Assembly: GCA_025927575.1 (NCBI GenBank)
Contig: JAICLJ010000024.1
Coordinates: 1 to 39,535 of the forward strand
Length of the DNA: 39,535 nt
Direction: 5' to 3'
DNA from: Bryobacteraceae bacterium
GTDB taxonomy: Bacteria > Acidobacteriota > Terriglobia > Bryobacterales > Bryobacteraceae
The position numbers were made by a program, and so were the translations under genes. Each line of letters starts with the position of its first letter. Position 1 is the stretch's first letter. This document shows, piece by piece, positions 25,979 through 33,958 of the stretch. A model generated the notes under the pieces. That model saw only the letters and a list, made by a program, of their open reading frames with translations, was not told the origin of the DNA and did no database searches.

Positions 25979-26503
25979 CTATTTGTTATCTTTGTTGTGG
26001 TCTTTGTCGGGAACCACGGCATCTTTAACCCCTTTGGCGGCGTTTTTGGCGGCATGAGCCGTGCCCTTACCCATCTTTGCGGCGCCATGACCAACACCTT
26101 TGCCGAACTCGACGGCAGCGCTCCCCACTTCTCCCTTCTTCACCTCATGTCCCATATTCGTGCTGCCGTGGCCAATATCCTTGCCACCCTTGGAGTAAGA
26201 ATTCTTCAGATTGTCACCAGCCGCTTCGAACTTAGTTCCCGGTCCTGCGTCCTTTACGCCAAGGACGCTGAGCGTCTTAGGCCCAAGTTTCCCATCCGCA
26301 TCGAGGTTCTGCTGCTTCTGAAAATCCATCACGGCGGACCGCGTCTTCGGCCCGTTAATGCCGTCGGCCGGCCCGGGATCGAATCCTTTATCTTTTAGGG
26401 CTTGCTGCGCCTCTCGGACTGTTGTGGAACCTTGGGCTGTCAAAGTGCCCGGTACCGCAATTAGTCCAACCGCCAAGGCGGTACTCAACAGAATCTTGTA
26501 CAT
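25979..26503 (-). CDS. Exported peptidoglycan-binding-domain protein with Gly/Lys/His-rich tail
   Basis: About 174 residues. Residues 1-24 are a signal peptide (MYKILLSTALAVGLIAVPGT). A PG_binding_1 domain follows (VREAQQALKDKGFDPGPADG, INGPKTRSAVMDFQKQQNL, DGKLGPKTLSVLG). The tail, about 90 residues, is low-complexity and rich in Gly, Lys, His and Ala with an irregular GHG/KG repeat (KGGKDIGHGSTNMGHEVKKG, VGHGAAKMGKGTAHAAKNAA). The protein probably sits in the cell envelope by binding peptidoglycan; the tail's role is unknown. The ATG at about 26503 is preceded by GAGAGGA. The gap up to 26673 holds no gene. Confidence 0.85.
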   Translation of the reverse strand: MYKILLSTALAVGLIAVPGTLTAQGSTTVREAQQALKDKGFDPGPADGINGPKTRSAVMDFQKQQNLDADGKLGPKTLSVLGVKDAGPGTKFEAAGDNLKNSYSKGGKDIGHGSTNMGHEVKKGEVGSAAVEFGKGVGHGAAKMGKGTAHAAKNAAKGVKDAVVPDKDHNKDNK

Positions 26504-26592
26504 TGTATGTCCTCTCTGAATAGACAAGATAGCGCTTTCGTCAGTTTCACGCCAACGTTTACATCTAGTTTCCAGCTGGTAACTTTACTAGT

Positions 26593-26614
26593 AGCCAGAC
26601 TTATAGTTCTGGCT
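26593..26614 (-). terminator. Weak hairpin downstream of the propeller gene
   Basis: AGCCAGA (26593-26599) pairs with TCTGGCT (26608-26614) around an 8-nt A+T-rich loop, about 60 bp past the stop of the minus-strand gene at 26674. No T-run follows, so the call is weak. Confidence 0.25.
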
Positions 26615-26673
26615 TAATCGAGGTTAATGCGGCAGCTCCGATAGCTCGCAGGAGAGATTGCTCAACTAATTAG

Positions 26674-27750
26674 TTAAAGTTCATCGGTTGTGCGCTCGAC
26701 AAGCAACTCCACGTTGACCGAGTAAATGGCGAATTGCCCCTCGTGATCGCTTTGAAAGTAGACGCGCTGGCTGTTCGGTGAAAACGCGGGAGAAACGGTT
26801 TCGGCTTTCCTGGCGCGGTGTTCGCACAAAACCATTTCCCGCTGGACGTCACGGATCAGCAGGACGATATCCGGCTGGGCTTTGCTGCGGCTCGCTCCGA
26901 CAAACACCGAGCCGTCCGAGTTCGGAGCAAACGCCGCATACTGGCTTGTGCGCGATACCAAAACCTCAGGGCGGCCATCAAGCGCGACTTCCCGAAGTTC
27001 GGAGGCTACAAATCCAGAGTGTTGCATCTGGCGCAGAAACAGAAGCGTCCGCCCGTCCGGGCGCCAATATGGGCATGAGATATTTCCTCGCGCCAGCAGA
27101 ACCGGCTTGCCGCCTCCGAATGGCGCGTACCAGAATTCGTGTTGATCCTCGGTCACGGTCCGGCAAAACGCGCAGCCCTCGCCCGTAGGTCGTACGACCC
27201 CTCGTGAGCTGACGTCATCCACCAGCGGTTCGGTGACGCGGCCAGTCAGCCGTTCCAGGTGATTTTGACGACGGATGACAATCTCGTTATTAAGACCGCC
27301 TACATGGAAATCGGCGACGTCCTCCGCCAAACGGCGCGTGTGCAGATGACGGAGGTCTACTTCCTCCAGAATGTCGCTGTGCAGGAAATACATGCGCCGC
27401 GCCTTGTCGTCAAGGGCGATCGCTCGATTCGCCAGCCCCTTCGTCTCGGCAAGCTGTGTCAGAGCGCCGGTCCGTAGATTCACCTGAAAGGGCGCGCACT
27501 CTCCGCTGCGATCGCTACTAAACACAAGAAACGCTTCGCGCGAAGAGACAAATCGGTTCTGCTCAGCCGGCAAAAAACTGGCGTGGGCCGGCGCCGTCAG
27601 CCGTACGACCGCATTCTCCGTAGTGGGATCGGCAAACCGTACGAATTCACCGCGGTTCGCGGGTAACGGCTTCGATTTCCGGTTGCGTGTCCTGCTGCTG
27701 GCGGCGAGCAGAGCGCTAGGAATAAGACCAAGCAGGGTGCGTCTCGTCAT
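26674..27750 (-). CDS. TolB-like beta-propeller, similar to oligogalacturonate lyase (PL22)
   Basis: A 358-residue protein opening with a twin-arginine-like signal (MTRRTLLGLIPSALLAASS). The rest is a WD40/TolB-type beta-propeller: RLTAPAHASFLPAEQNRF, LVFSSDRSGECAPFQVNLRT, CPYWRPDGRTLLFLRQM, FAPNSDGSVFVG and FSPNSQRVYFQSDHEGQF. The early AHxSFLP...RF and SSDR pattern is that of the oligogalacturonate lyase family, which cleaves short pectin fragments, but some members are only TolB-like. It fits a pectin or arabinan theme. I cannot confirm the catalytic histidines. The ATG lacks a ribosome site. An adjacent sugar isomerase-like gene lies upstream on the same strand, 128 bp away. Confidence 0.65.
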   Translation of the reverse strand: MTRRTLLGLIPSALLAASSRTRNRKSKPLPANRGEFVRFADPTTENAVVRLTAPAHASFLPAEQNRFVSSREAFLVFSSDRSGECAPFQVNLRTGALTQLAETKGLANRAIALDDKARRMYFLHSDILEEVDLRHLHTRRLAEDVADFHVGGLNNEIVIRRQNHLERLTGRVTEPLVDDVSSRGVVRPTGEGCAFCRTVTEDQHEFWYAPFGGGKPVLLARGNISCPYWRPDGRTLLFLRQMQHSGFVASELREVALDGRPEVLVSRTSQYAAFAPNSDGSVFVGASRSKAQPDIVLLIRDVQREMVLCEHRARKAETVSPAFSPNSQRVYFQSDHEGQFAIYSVNVELLVERTTDEL

Positions 27751-27878
27751 CGCCGATAAATGCTGCTACAGGGACGCTGCAAGAGATACACGCGCCTTCA
27801 TCTCTAGAATAACTTCTGCCATCCGAGCGGATCTGCCCCCAGCCGCTCTGCTCTTGTATAAGCAGCGCTCGCCGATCG

Positions 27879-28781
27879 CTACGCCAGGTACTTGAGGCTC
27901 TGCTCAACCAGGAATTTCGTTCCGGCGAGCGGGTCGCCTTCCTGATCGAATTCCATTGAGTAATACCCTCTAAAACCTGCCTGCTTCGCTATTTCAAATG
28001 TTTTGGCTAGATCGACGTGGTAGAGCTTCGGTCCGGACGATTCTGCTGCCTTTACGTGGCTGATGTTGTAAGCGTGAGCAAACATAGCCTTCACTGCCGC
28101 GTAATTGAACGCCGTGTCACCATGCTTTTCCACGATGGAGTTGCCGAAATCAGGCAGCGCTCGCAGGTAGGGACTCCCAACTCTTTTAATGACGTCAATC
28201 AGGAAAAACGCGTCTTCCGATTTAGCGTCGTCGTTTTCCAAATTGATCACAACGTTCTTCTGCTCTCCATAGCCGGTAATGGTTTTCAGGCTCTCGGCCG
28301 CCCGAGCCGCATTCGGTTTTGCGCCATGCGCCCGCTGGATGCTCACTCGCAGGCTGGGCGAGTCGATTGCCAGCGCGACATCTACCCACTGTTTGGCCGT
28401 TTTCACGGCTAGCTGCCGCTTCGCGTCATCCGGATCGTACACACTGCCGCCAGGGCTTACCGGAATGTTGACGACGTGCATCTTCGCTGTGTTCAAAGCC
28501 AAGCGGAACTCCCGCAGGTATTCCGCCTCCGTGGATGGAAAATGCCCGCTTAAAGGCTCGATTCCCGGTACGCTGAAGCGCTCGGAAACGAATGCCGGAA
28601 AATCTATCAGCTTCATCGTCCCCGTTTTCAGGTTCACGAGCTTGTGGAACGGGTATGAAGCCACCGCGAGCCGCGCGCGAGCATCCGTTGGAAACGCGAT
28701 ATGCGGCTCGGCCGCATCGACGTGAAGTGCGGAAGCGCCCAGAGCAAGCGCGGACGATTGGAGGAATTGGCGGCGGTTCAT
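27879..28781 (-). CDS. Sugar phosphate isomerase/epimerase-like TIM barrel, exported
   Basis: A 300-residue protein with a twin-arginine signal (MNRRQFLQSSALALGASALH) and a xylose-isomerase-like TIM barrel (AP_endonuc_2 superfamily). Motifs include LAVASYPFHKL, FSVPGIEPLSGHFPS, VVNIPVSPGG, the strand-end glutamate VVINLENDDA, LRALPDFGNS and the closing GYYSMEFDQEGDP. Metal-binding Glu and Asp at strand ends are present (INLEND, LPDFGN, SMEFDQ). Members isomerise or epimerise sugars or their derivatives; many Tat-exported ones have no known substrate. The ATG at 28781 is fixed by the signal peptide. It is divergent from the fliJ-like gene. Confidence 0.8.
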   Translation of the reverse strand: MNRRQFLQSSALALGASALHVDAAEPHIAFPTDARARLAVASYPFHKLVNLKTGTMKLIDFPAFVSERFSVPGIEPLSGHFPSTEAEYLREFRLALNTAKMHVVNIPVSPGGSVYDPDDAKRQLAVKTAKQWVDVALAIDSPSLRVSIQRAHGAKPNAARAAESLKTITGYGEQKNVVINLENDDAKSEDAFFLIDVIKRVGSPYLRALPDFGNSIVEKHGDTAFNYAAVKAMFAHAYNISHVKAAESSGPKLYHVDLAKTFEIAKQAGFRGYYSMEFDQEGDPLAGTKFLVEQSLKYLA

Positions 28782-28859
28782 TTCTAATACTCTATTGCGT
28801 CGGCATCTAAAGTTTCGCCGTCCTCCGGGCGATTAACCTTTTAGAGCGATACCGATTCC

Positions 28860-29321
28860 ATGAAAGCATTTGAATTCAAACTTCAGCGAATTCTCGAGTT
28901 TCGCCTCCAACAGGCCGATGCGGAGCGTGCGGGTCTTCAAAAGTTGCTCGTCCAATCGAGCAAGCTCGACGACGAGGCGCATAACTTGCAGAACCAGATT
29001 TTCGAAGCCCGGCAGGATGCCGAACGCCGGCTCTCCGCGACCGGTGGTGATTTTCTGGCTCTGGCGCAGTTCGAAGGCTTCGCAATCCGCCGTACTACGT
29101 TTATCGACTCCCAACGGAAACAACTCCAACCGCTGATTGAGCGCCAGCGCGCCGTGACAATAGAAGCAGAACGCAATGTCAAATTGCTCGAGCGGCTCCG
29201 TGAAAGAAAGCTCAAGGAGTGGACAGTCGCGCGGGATAAAGAGCTGGACGAACTTTCCGCGGATTCCCACTTGGCCCGGCTTTCCTGCGCGCGGCGGGGT
29301 AAAGCCGCCTCATCCAACTAG
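28860..29321 (+). CDS. FliJ-like coiled-coil protein
   Basis: A 153-residue, nearly all-helical protein with the layout of FliJ, the soluble coiled-coil component of the flagellar export ATPase complex. It starts FEFKLQRILEFRLQQADAER and ends with KLLERLRERKLKEWTVARDK, followed by ELDELSADSHLARL, which resembles FliJ ends (ERLREKRLEEW). No other flagellar gene is in the window, so the assignment rests only on these patterns. It could be an unrelated coiled-coil protein. It is followed closely by xseB, ispA and tlyA on the same strand. The ATG lacks a clear ribosome site. Confidence 0.6.
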   Translation: MKAFEFKLQRILEFRLQQADAERAGLQKLLVQSSKLDDEAHNLQNQIFEARQDAERRLSATGGDFLALAQFEGFAIRRTTFIDSQRKQLQPLIERQRAVTIEAERNVKLLERLRERKLKEWTVARDKELDELSADSHLARLSCARRGKAASSN

Positions 29322-29387
29322 ATTTCCGGCGCATTGCGGGCTCTGAGAACGGCGCTTGTACCGGGCTGGGTCTCCCTTTTATCTACA

Positions 29388-29651
29388 ATGAAATCGATGA
29401 ACGACGACGCGAAACAAGCGCCTAGTTTCGAGACCAGCCTCGACGATCTCGAGCGAGTTGTCAAAGAACTCGAAAAGGGAGACCTGCCCCTGGAAAAAAG
29501 CCTTGAACTCTTTGAACGCGGGATGAAACTTAGTGCCGATTGCAAGAAACAGTTGGAGGATGCGGAGACGCGCGTTGAGATTCTGATGAAGCGCGGCTCG
29601 AAGACGATCGCGGCGCCTTTCAGCGCCGACGAAGAGAATTCGGCGAAATAG
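29388..29651 (+). CDS. xseB: Exodeoxyribonuclease VII small subunit
   Basis: An 87-residue protein of the XseB family, small helical subunit of exonuclease VII, which degrades single-stranded DNA together with XseA. The core FETSLDDLERVVKELEKGDL, PLEKSLELFERGMKLSADCK and KQLEDAETRVEIL are highly typical. ATG 29388 is taken as start; ATG 29397 is equally possible, and a longer frame from 29334 has no support. Next comes ispA, two bases after the stop, as in many bacteria. xseA is not in the window. Confidence 0.93.
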   Translation: MKSMNDDAKQAPSFETSLDDLERVVKELEKGDLPLEKSLELFERGMKLSADCKKQLEDAETRVEILMKRGSKTIAAPFSADEENSAK

Positions 29652-29653
29652 GC

Positions 29654-30556
29654 ATGACCCAAACTGAGTCAGCTAGCCTCGACGAGTATTTGGCTGAGCA
29701 GCAGCAGCTTGTCGATCGAGCGCTGGATGCGTGGCTGCCCGCCGAAGATGTGGCGCCTTTTTCGATCCACAAGGCCATGCGATACAGCGTGTTCGCGGGC
29801 GGTAAACGCATCCGGCCGATCCTGGCCATTGCGTCGGCCCGAGCTGTTTCCGATTCGGCTGACGCTGTCGAGAACGCGGCGGCCACGCTCGAGATGATCC
29901 ACACGTACTCGTTGATTCACGACGATCTTCCCGCGATGGATAACGACGACCTGCGGCGGGGGCGCCCGACATGTCATAAGGTGTTTGGAGACGCGCTGGC
30001 GATTCTTGCCGGCGATGCTCTGTGCACGCTGGCATTCGAAGTGTTGAGCCGCCTTCGAGAAATCGGCGCTGAACGGAAGGTAAAGCTCATTGAGGAGCTC
30101 GGGCGGGCATCGGGTACGGTTGGCGGCATGATCGCCGGGCAGGTCCATGACATCGAGGGCGAAGGCCGAACGCCGAGTGCTCCGCTGCTCGAACAAATTC
30201 ACAGGGCCAAGACGGGAGCGCTGCTGCGGGCGAGCGTGCGCATGGGAGCCATCTACGGGGGCGCCACGCCGGAGGAGTTGGAATCCTTGACCGACTATGG
30301 CGAGCGCGTGGGTCTGGCGTTCCAGATCGTTGACGACATACTCGACGTCGAGCAGACCTCGGAGAAGCTTGGTAAAACTGCGGGAAAAGACCAGGAGCAG
30401 CAGAAGATTACGTTCCCTGCCGTTTTCGGACTGGAGCGTTCACGCCAGATGGCCGAACAGGAACGGCTCAATGCCCATGCTGCCCTTCAGAATTTCGATG
30501 ATCGCGCTGACCGCCTCCGCCAACTCGCCGACCTCGTCGTTCAGCGACAGACTTGA
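29654..30556 (+). CDS. ispA: Short-chain polyprenyl diphosphate synthase (farnesyl/geranylgeranyl type)
   Basis: A 300-residue all-alpha prenyltransferase that condenses isopentenyl diphosphate with an allylic diphosphate to make farnesyl or geranylgeranyl diphosphate for quinones, hopanoids and cell-wall lipid carrier. The first Asp-rich motif is DDLPAMDNDD (90-99), the second DDILD (227-231). GGKRIRP (49-55), HDDLPAMD and RAKTGALL also match. Length is normal. Position between xseB and tlyA is the common bacterial order, though dxs, which often sits here, is missing. Chain length cannot be told surely; the bulky residues before the first motif (TYSLIHDD) suggest C15. Confidence 0.93.
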   Translation: MTQTESASLDEYLAEQQQLVDRALDAWLPAEDVAPFSIHKAMRYSVFAGGKRIRPILAIASARAVSDSADAVENAAATLEMIHTYSLIHDDLPAMDNDDLRRGRPTCHKVFGDALAILAGDALCTLAFEVLSRLREIGAERKVKLIEELGRASGTVGGMIAGQVHDIEGEGRTPSAPLLEQIHRAKTGALLRASVRMGAIYGGATPEELESLTDYGERVGLAFQIVDDILDVEQTSEKLGKTAGKDQEQQKITFPAVFGLERSRQMAEQERLNAHAALQNFDDRADRLRQLADLVVQRQT

Positions 30557-30565
30557 GCCGGATGA

Positions 30566-31294
30566 ATGGCTGCCAAGAAGCGTCTTGATGTGGAGTTGGT
30601 CGAGCGCGGCCTGGTGCAGTCCCGCGAACGAGCGCAAGCGTTAATCTTGGCCGGCGAGGTATACGTCGACCGTCAAAAAGCGCGGAAAGCGGGCCAGTCG
30701 GTTGATCCCGGCGCGGATATCGAAGTTCGACAACCGCTTCGCTATGTGAGTCGCGGTGGATTGAAACTCGAAGCCGCCCTTGACACATTTCAGATCTCGC
30801 CCGAAGGCAAAGTTTGCGTGGATATCGGCACGTCGACTGGCGGTTTCACCGACTGCCTGCTGCAGCGCGGCGCGATCAGAGTGCATTGCGTCGATACCGG
30901 AGCGGGGCAGATCGATTGGAAGCTGCGCAGCGATCCTCGTGTCATCCTCCACGAACGCCTAAATGCTCGCTATCTCACTCTAGACCGGATTGGCGAGCCC
31001 GTGGATTTGATCGTCTGCGATGTGAGCTTCATCTCCGTTACGCTCCTCATCCCGGCGCTCGCACCGCTTCTTAAGCCCGAGGGGGATTGGATTATTCTTG
31101 TGAAGCCGCAGTTTGAAGTTGGACGCGAAGGAGTCGGCAGAGGCGGTATCGTCCGCGATCCGGCCCTGCATGAATTTGCTTGTCAGCGGGTCGAGGGCGC
31201 CTTGCACGAAGCTCGATTCAAAACAAGCCGGATGGACAGTCCGATACTCGGAATGGAAGGGAATCGCGAGTTTCTCGTCCACGCGAGGCGGTAA
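30566..31294 (+). CDS. tlyA: TlyA family rRNA 2'-O-methyltransferase
   Basis: A 242-residue protein of the TlyA/FtsJ-like family. An N-terminal S4 RNA-binding domain (KRLDVELVERGLVQSRERAQ, GEVYVDRQ) is followed by an S-adenosylmethionine-dependent methyltransferase: VDIGTSTGGFTDCLLQRGA, DLIVCDVSFIS, and LVKPQFEVGREGVGRGGIV. In Mycobacterium TlyA methylates 16S and 23S rRNA and affects capreomycin sensitivity; the same activity is likely here. The gap to ispA is 9 bp, so they share an operon. It converges on tmk. Confidence 0.93.
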   Translation: MAAKKRLDVELVERGLVQSRERAQALILAGEVYVDRQKARKAGQSVDPGADIEVRQPLRYVSRGGLKLEAALDTFQISPEGKVCVDIGTSTGGFTDCLLQRGAIRVHCVDTGAGQIDWKLRSDPRVILHERLNARYLTLDRIGEPVDLIVCDVSFISVTLLIPALAPLLKPEGDWIILVKPQFEVGREGVGRGGIVRDPALHEFACQRVEGALHEARFKTSRMDSPILGMEGNREFLVHARR

Positions 31295-31320
31295 TTTCGC
31301 ATGACGGTTTCATGTCATTG

Positions 31321-31983
31321 CTAGCGGCGGACCAGGAGCGGCTGGACTTCGGCCCAGACCCGGTCTGCAACCATTTCCGGCGTCCCGCGCCCGTCGACGA
31401 TATGAAATCGATCAGGTTCGAGCGCCGCGATTTTCCGATAGCCGTCTAGAACGCGCTGGTAGAACCCAAGCGACTGCTCGTCCAGCCTCGTCTCCTTCGT
31501 CGAATCGGAAGCTGCCGACCGGTTCCGTCCGTGCGCTCGCGCCAGCCCTTCTTCAAGGTCCACCTCGATGCACAGAGTTAAATCGGGTTGGAGGTCCCCC
31601 AACAACAACTCGTGTAACTTCAGCACTGCATCGAATCCGAGGCCCCTTGCCTCGCCTTGGTAAGCCAGCGATGAATCCGTGTACCGGTCGGAGAGTACGA
31701 TTTCTTCCCGCGCTAGTGCAGGTTTGAGCCACTGTGCGGTTGCCTGGGCGCGGCTCGCGAACATCAAGAGCAACTCCGTCATGGGCGCCATCTCTTCGTT
31801 TGCGGAATCGAGCAGAATACGGCGAATCTGTAACCCAATCGGCGTGCCGCCCGGTTCTGCGCTCTCTAATACCGTGAATCCAGACGCTCGAAGCCGCTGG
31901 GCGAGCAAACGCATCTGGGTCGATTTTCCGCTGCCGTCCGTGCCTTCGAAGCTGATGAACAGCCCGCGCCGTGCGTCAGTCAT
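31321..31983 (-). CDS. tmk: Thymidylate kinase
   Basis: A 220-residue dTMP kinase that makes dTDP for DNA synthesis. P-loop: FEGTDGSGKST (12-22). The DR motif SDRYTDSSLAYQG is present, and EPGGTPIG binds the substrate. The LID is the Gly/Arg-rich part near EGLARAHGRNR, with the nearby ARAHGR-type arginines. Length is normal. The start ATG overlaps the end of the uracil-DNA glycosylase gene by eight bases, so the two are translationally coupled. Confidence 0.95.
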   Translation of the reverse strand: MTDARRGLFISFEGTDGSGKSTQMRLLAQRLRASGFTVLESAEPGGTPIGLQIRRILLDSANEEMAPMTELLLMFASRAQATAQWLKPALAREEIVLSDRYTDSSLAYQGEARGLGFDAVLKLHELLLGDLQPDLTLCIEVDLEEGLARAHGRNRSAASDSTKETRLDEQSLGFYQRVLDGYRKIAALEPDRFHIVDGRGTPEMVADRVWAEVQPLLVRR

Positions 31984-32803
31984 AGACGTAGTGCAGTACC
32001 TTCTTTAGGTCTTCCCACGCATGGCGCTTCGCTTCCTGATTGTATTGCCGCAGTAGATACGACGGATGATACGTGATCATCAAAGGAATCCCATTCCACT
32101 TCTGCCACTCGCCGCGCATTTTCGTGATGCCAAGCTTCGAGTTCAACAGAGCCTTCATGGCGGTTGCTCCGAGCGCACAAATCGCCTTCGGTTTAATCGC
32201 CATCAATTGCCGATAGAGGAATTGGCCGCAGATCTCCATCTCATCCGGCTGCGGCGTCCGATTTTCAGGCGGCCTGCACTTGACGACGTTGCAGATATAC
32301 ACGTCGTCGCGACGGATCGGGATTCCCTCTTTCGCGGCCGTGTTGTCGATCATCTGCGTCAGGAGTTGACCCGCGCGGCCGACAAACGGAATGCCCTGCG
32401 CATCTTCATCAGCGCCAGGGCCCTCACCCACAAACACAAGCTTGGCGCCTTCGTTGCCGACGCCAAAGACAATGGTTTTGCGGGCTTCACACAGCCGGCA
32501 GCGGCGGCAGTCGCCCATGTCTTCCCTGATTTTCAGGAGCGTATCGTCTTCCGGCGCAATCGCAGGTAAAACAATGTCGGACTTGCCGGCGGCCTGGACA
32601 GCTAGCCGAGGAGTTGCGGCCGGCGCTTCCGACGTGGAATGTACGCCAGAACGGCTTTCGTGTGAAGGCGACGCTGTGATAGATAATTCGCCGGAGGCCG
32701 GCGCTTCGACCCGGGTGGACACGTTGGCGGGTTTCCGATAAATAGTGTCGATCCCGAGGTCTCTGTAAAATTCCAGCCTCGCGCGCAGTTGTTGCGCCAT
32801 CAT
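31976..32803 (-). CDS. Type-4 (Fe-S) uracil-DNA glycosylase
   Basis: A 275-residue protein removing uracil from DNA. The family-4 motifs are clear: the 4Fe-4S cysteines at CRRCRLCEARK and later CNVVKCRPPENRTPQ with MEIC, motif A GEGPGADEDAQGIPFVGRAG, and motif B YHPSYLLR. Residues 1-110 form a low-complexity N-terminal extension rich in Ala, Ser and Pro, common in this family in Acidobacteriota. I took ATG 32803; the frame is open to TTG 32914, which would leave only 19 bp to the toxin gene. Its stop overlaps the tmk start (31976-31983). Confidence 0.93.
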   Translation of the reverse strand: MMAQQLRARLEFYRDLGIDTIYRKPANVSTRVEAPASGELSITASPSHESRSGVHSTSEAPAATPRLAVQAAGKSDIVLPAIAPEDDTLLKIREDMGDCRRCRLCEARKTIVFGVGNEGAKLVFVGEGPGADEDAQGIPFVGRAGQLLTQMIDNTAAKEGIPIRRDDVYICNVVKCRPPENRTPQPDEMEICGQFLYRQLMAIKPKAICALGATAMKALLNSKLGITKMRGEWQKWNGIPLMITYHPSYLLRQYNQEAKRHAWEDLKKVLHYVYD

Positions 32804-32933
32804 CGTTGCTTCGGTTTCCACCGTACTAGCGTAACCCGTGCTTGTAATTCCCGTCGCAGGTGTGCCGCTTCCGGTTTCAACCGATTCCAAAGGTGCGCCA
32901 AGCACAATTCTCAACGCACCTTTCGATGAGTTG

Positions 32934-33695
32934 CTACCTGGAAGAGGCGGCTAACGCGGCAATGGGTTCGGATGGGCCAACGTTTGTCTGCACGTGCAGC
33001 GCTGAGGTGTTGGAAATGCTGCCTTGTATTTGACCGGAAGTCTTGGGGAGGAGTTGTGCGGCATCGTTGAACCAGAAATAGTGGCCGTTTACCCGATCGG
33101 GAAAGTTCGCTCCAAACATTCCCTGCACCGAGATCGGCGCCGTGAAGTTCAGCGTCTCCTGCTGCATAACGGCCACCATTGTAATCTGCTTTCTCGAATG
33201 AGGCGGCAAGCTGACTGAGACTGTGGCAGACGCCGTTTTCGATATGGTGTTCGACTTCGATTGGCCCACTGTCGTCGAAACATTGAAGGTCGTCCCCACT
33301 TTGAAAACGCCTTCGATCGTGAACTCTTCCGTAAATGAGAGGCCGGTCGTGCTTTCCGACGACCAGCTCTGCGTCTGAGACCAGGCGCCTTCGACGGTTA
33401 CGCTGATGGTCGCCTCTTCATCGCTGTCGTTGGTTGCGTAATTGCTGCCAACGATTGCATCGGATGGCGGTTTGGAGGCAGCTTCGACGTAATTGAACTC
33501 ACCAAGAGTTTTGTAGCACGGATGGCCATATTGCTGTGTAATCGCGGGTGTAACAGCATTAAAATAGGTCTCATTATTAACGCAAATCCCGTCAGGATTC
33601 TTTTGGTATAGGCTCTTGAATTTCTCGCGAACCGCCGCGGGGCTCGAGTTTAGAGCCGGCAAATCGTTGAAGGATAAAGCTTGTTGGGTTGGCAT
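32934..33695 (-). CDS. Aerolysin/ETX-MTX2-like beta-pore-forming protein
   Basis: A 253-residue protein. Residues 1-85 are a mixed region with two cysteines (Cys38, Cys60). About 90-200 is a long Ser/Thr/Val-rich beta-strand stretch of the aerolysin/ETX-MTX2 type: ATISVTVEGAWSQTQSW, TGLSFTEEFTIEGVFKVGTT, FNVSTTVGQSKS, ASATVSVSLPPHSRKQITMV. The alternating polar and hydrophobic segment at about 115-150 is the expected membrane-inserting hairpin, and the SLPPHSR ending is a common feature of this fold. Such proteins oligomerise and form transmembrane barrels. There is no signal peptide. The ATG at 33695 follows AAAAGGA at good spacing. The target is unknown; it might act as a toxin after lysis or through another export route. 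The fold call is by motif pattern only. Confidence 0.75.
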   Translation of the reverse strand: MPTQQALSFNDLPALNSSPAAVREKFKSLYQKNPDGICVNNETYFNAVTPAITQQYGHPCYKTLGEFNYVEAASKPPSDAIVGSNYATNDSDEEATISVTVEGAWSQTQSWSSESTTGLSFTEEFTIEGVFKVGTTFNVSTTVGQSKSNTISKTASATVSVSLPPHSRKQITMVAVMQQETLNFTAPISVQGMFGANFPDRVNGHYFWFNDAAQLLPKTSGQIQGSISNTSALHVQTNVGPSEPIAALAASSR

Positions 33696-33719
33696 GAAAT
33701 ATTCCTTTTCTGGTCTCAC

Positions 33720-33958
33720 CTGCGATGATCGAACGTCCGCATTAAGGCGTCGGATATCCCGGCGGATATCGACTTAGGAATTTTGTTTATTTGGTGGGAG
33801 CCAAAGTAATTATTGCGCAATACATCTAAATCAGGCAAGCGCGATAATGAAATAATAGGTACAGATAATCCTTTGATTTTCGTAAATGAGAGCACGGGAG
33901 CGAAAAGAATACCAAATGTACACGAGAAAATTTTCGCTCCGGCGCGTAGCCGTCCACA
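33720..33958. other. A+T-rich gap upstream of the toxin gene
   Basis: This 239-bp stretch is visibly A+T-rich compared with its flanks and lies between two divergent genes. CGGATATC occurs twice, at 33751-33758 and 33763-33770, 12 bp apart. A minus-strand open frame crosses it but its upstream half is antisense to the next gene, so I do not call a gene. It probably holds the toxin promoter. Confidence 0.5.
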
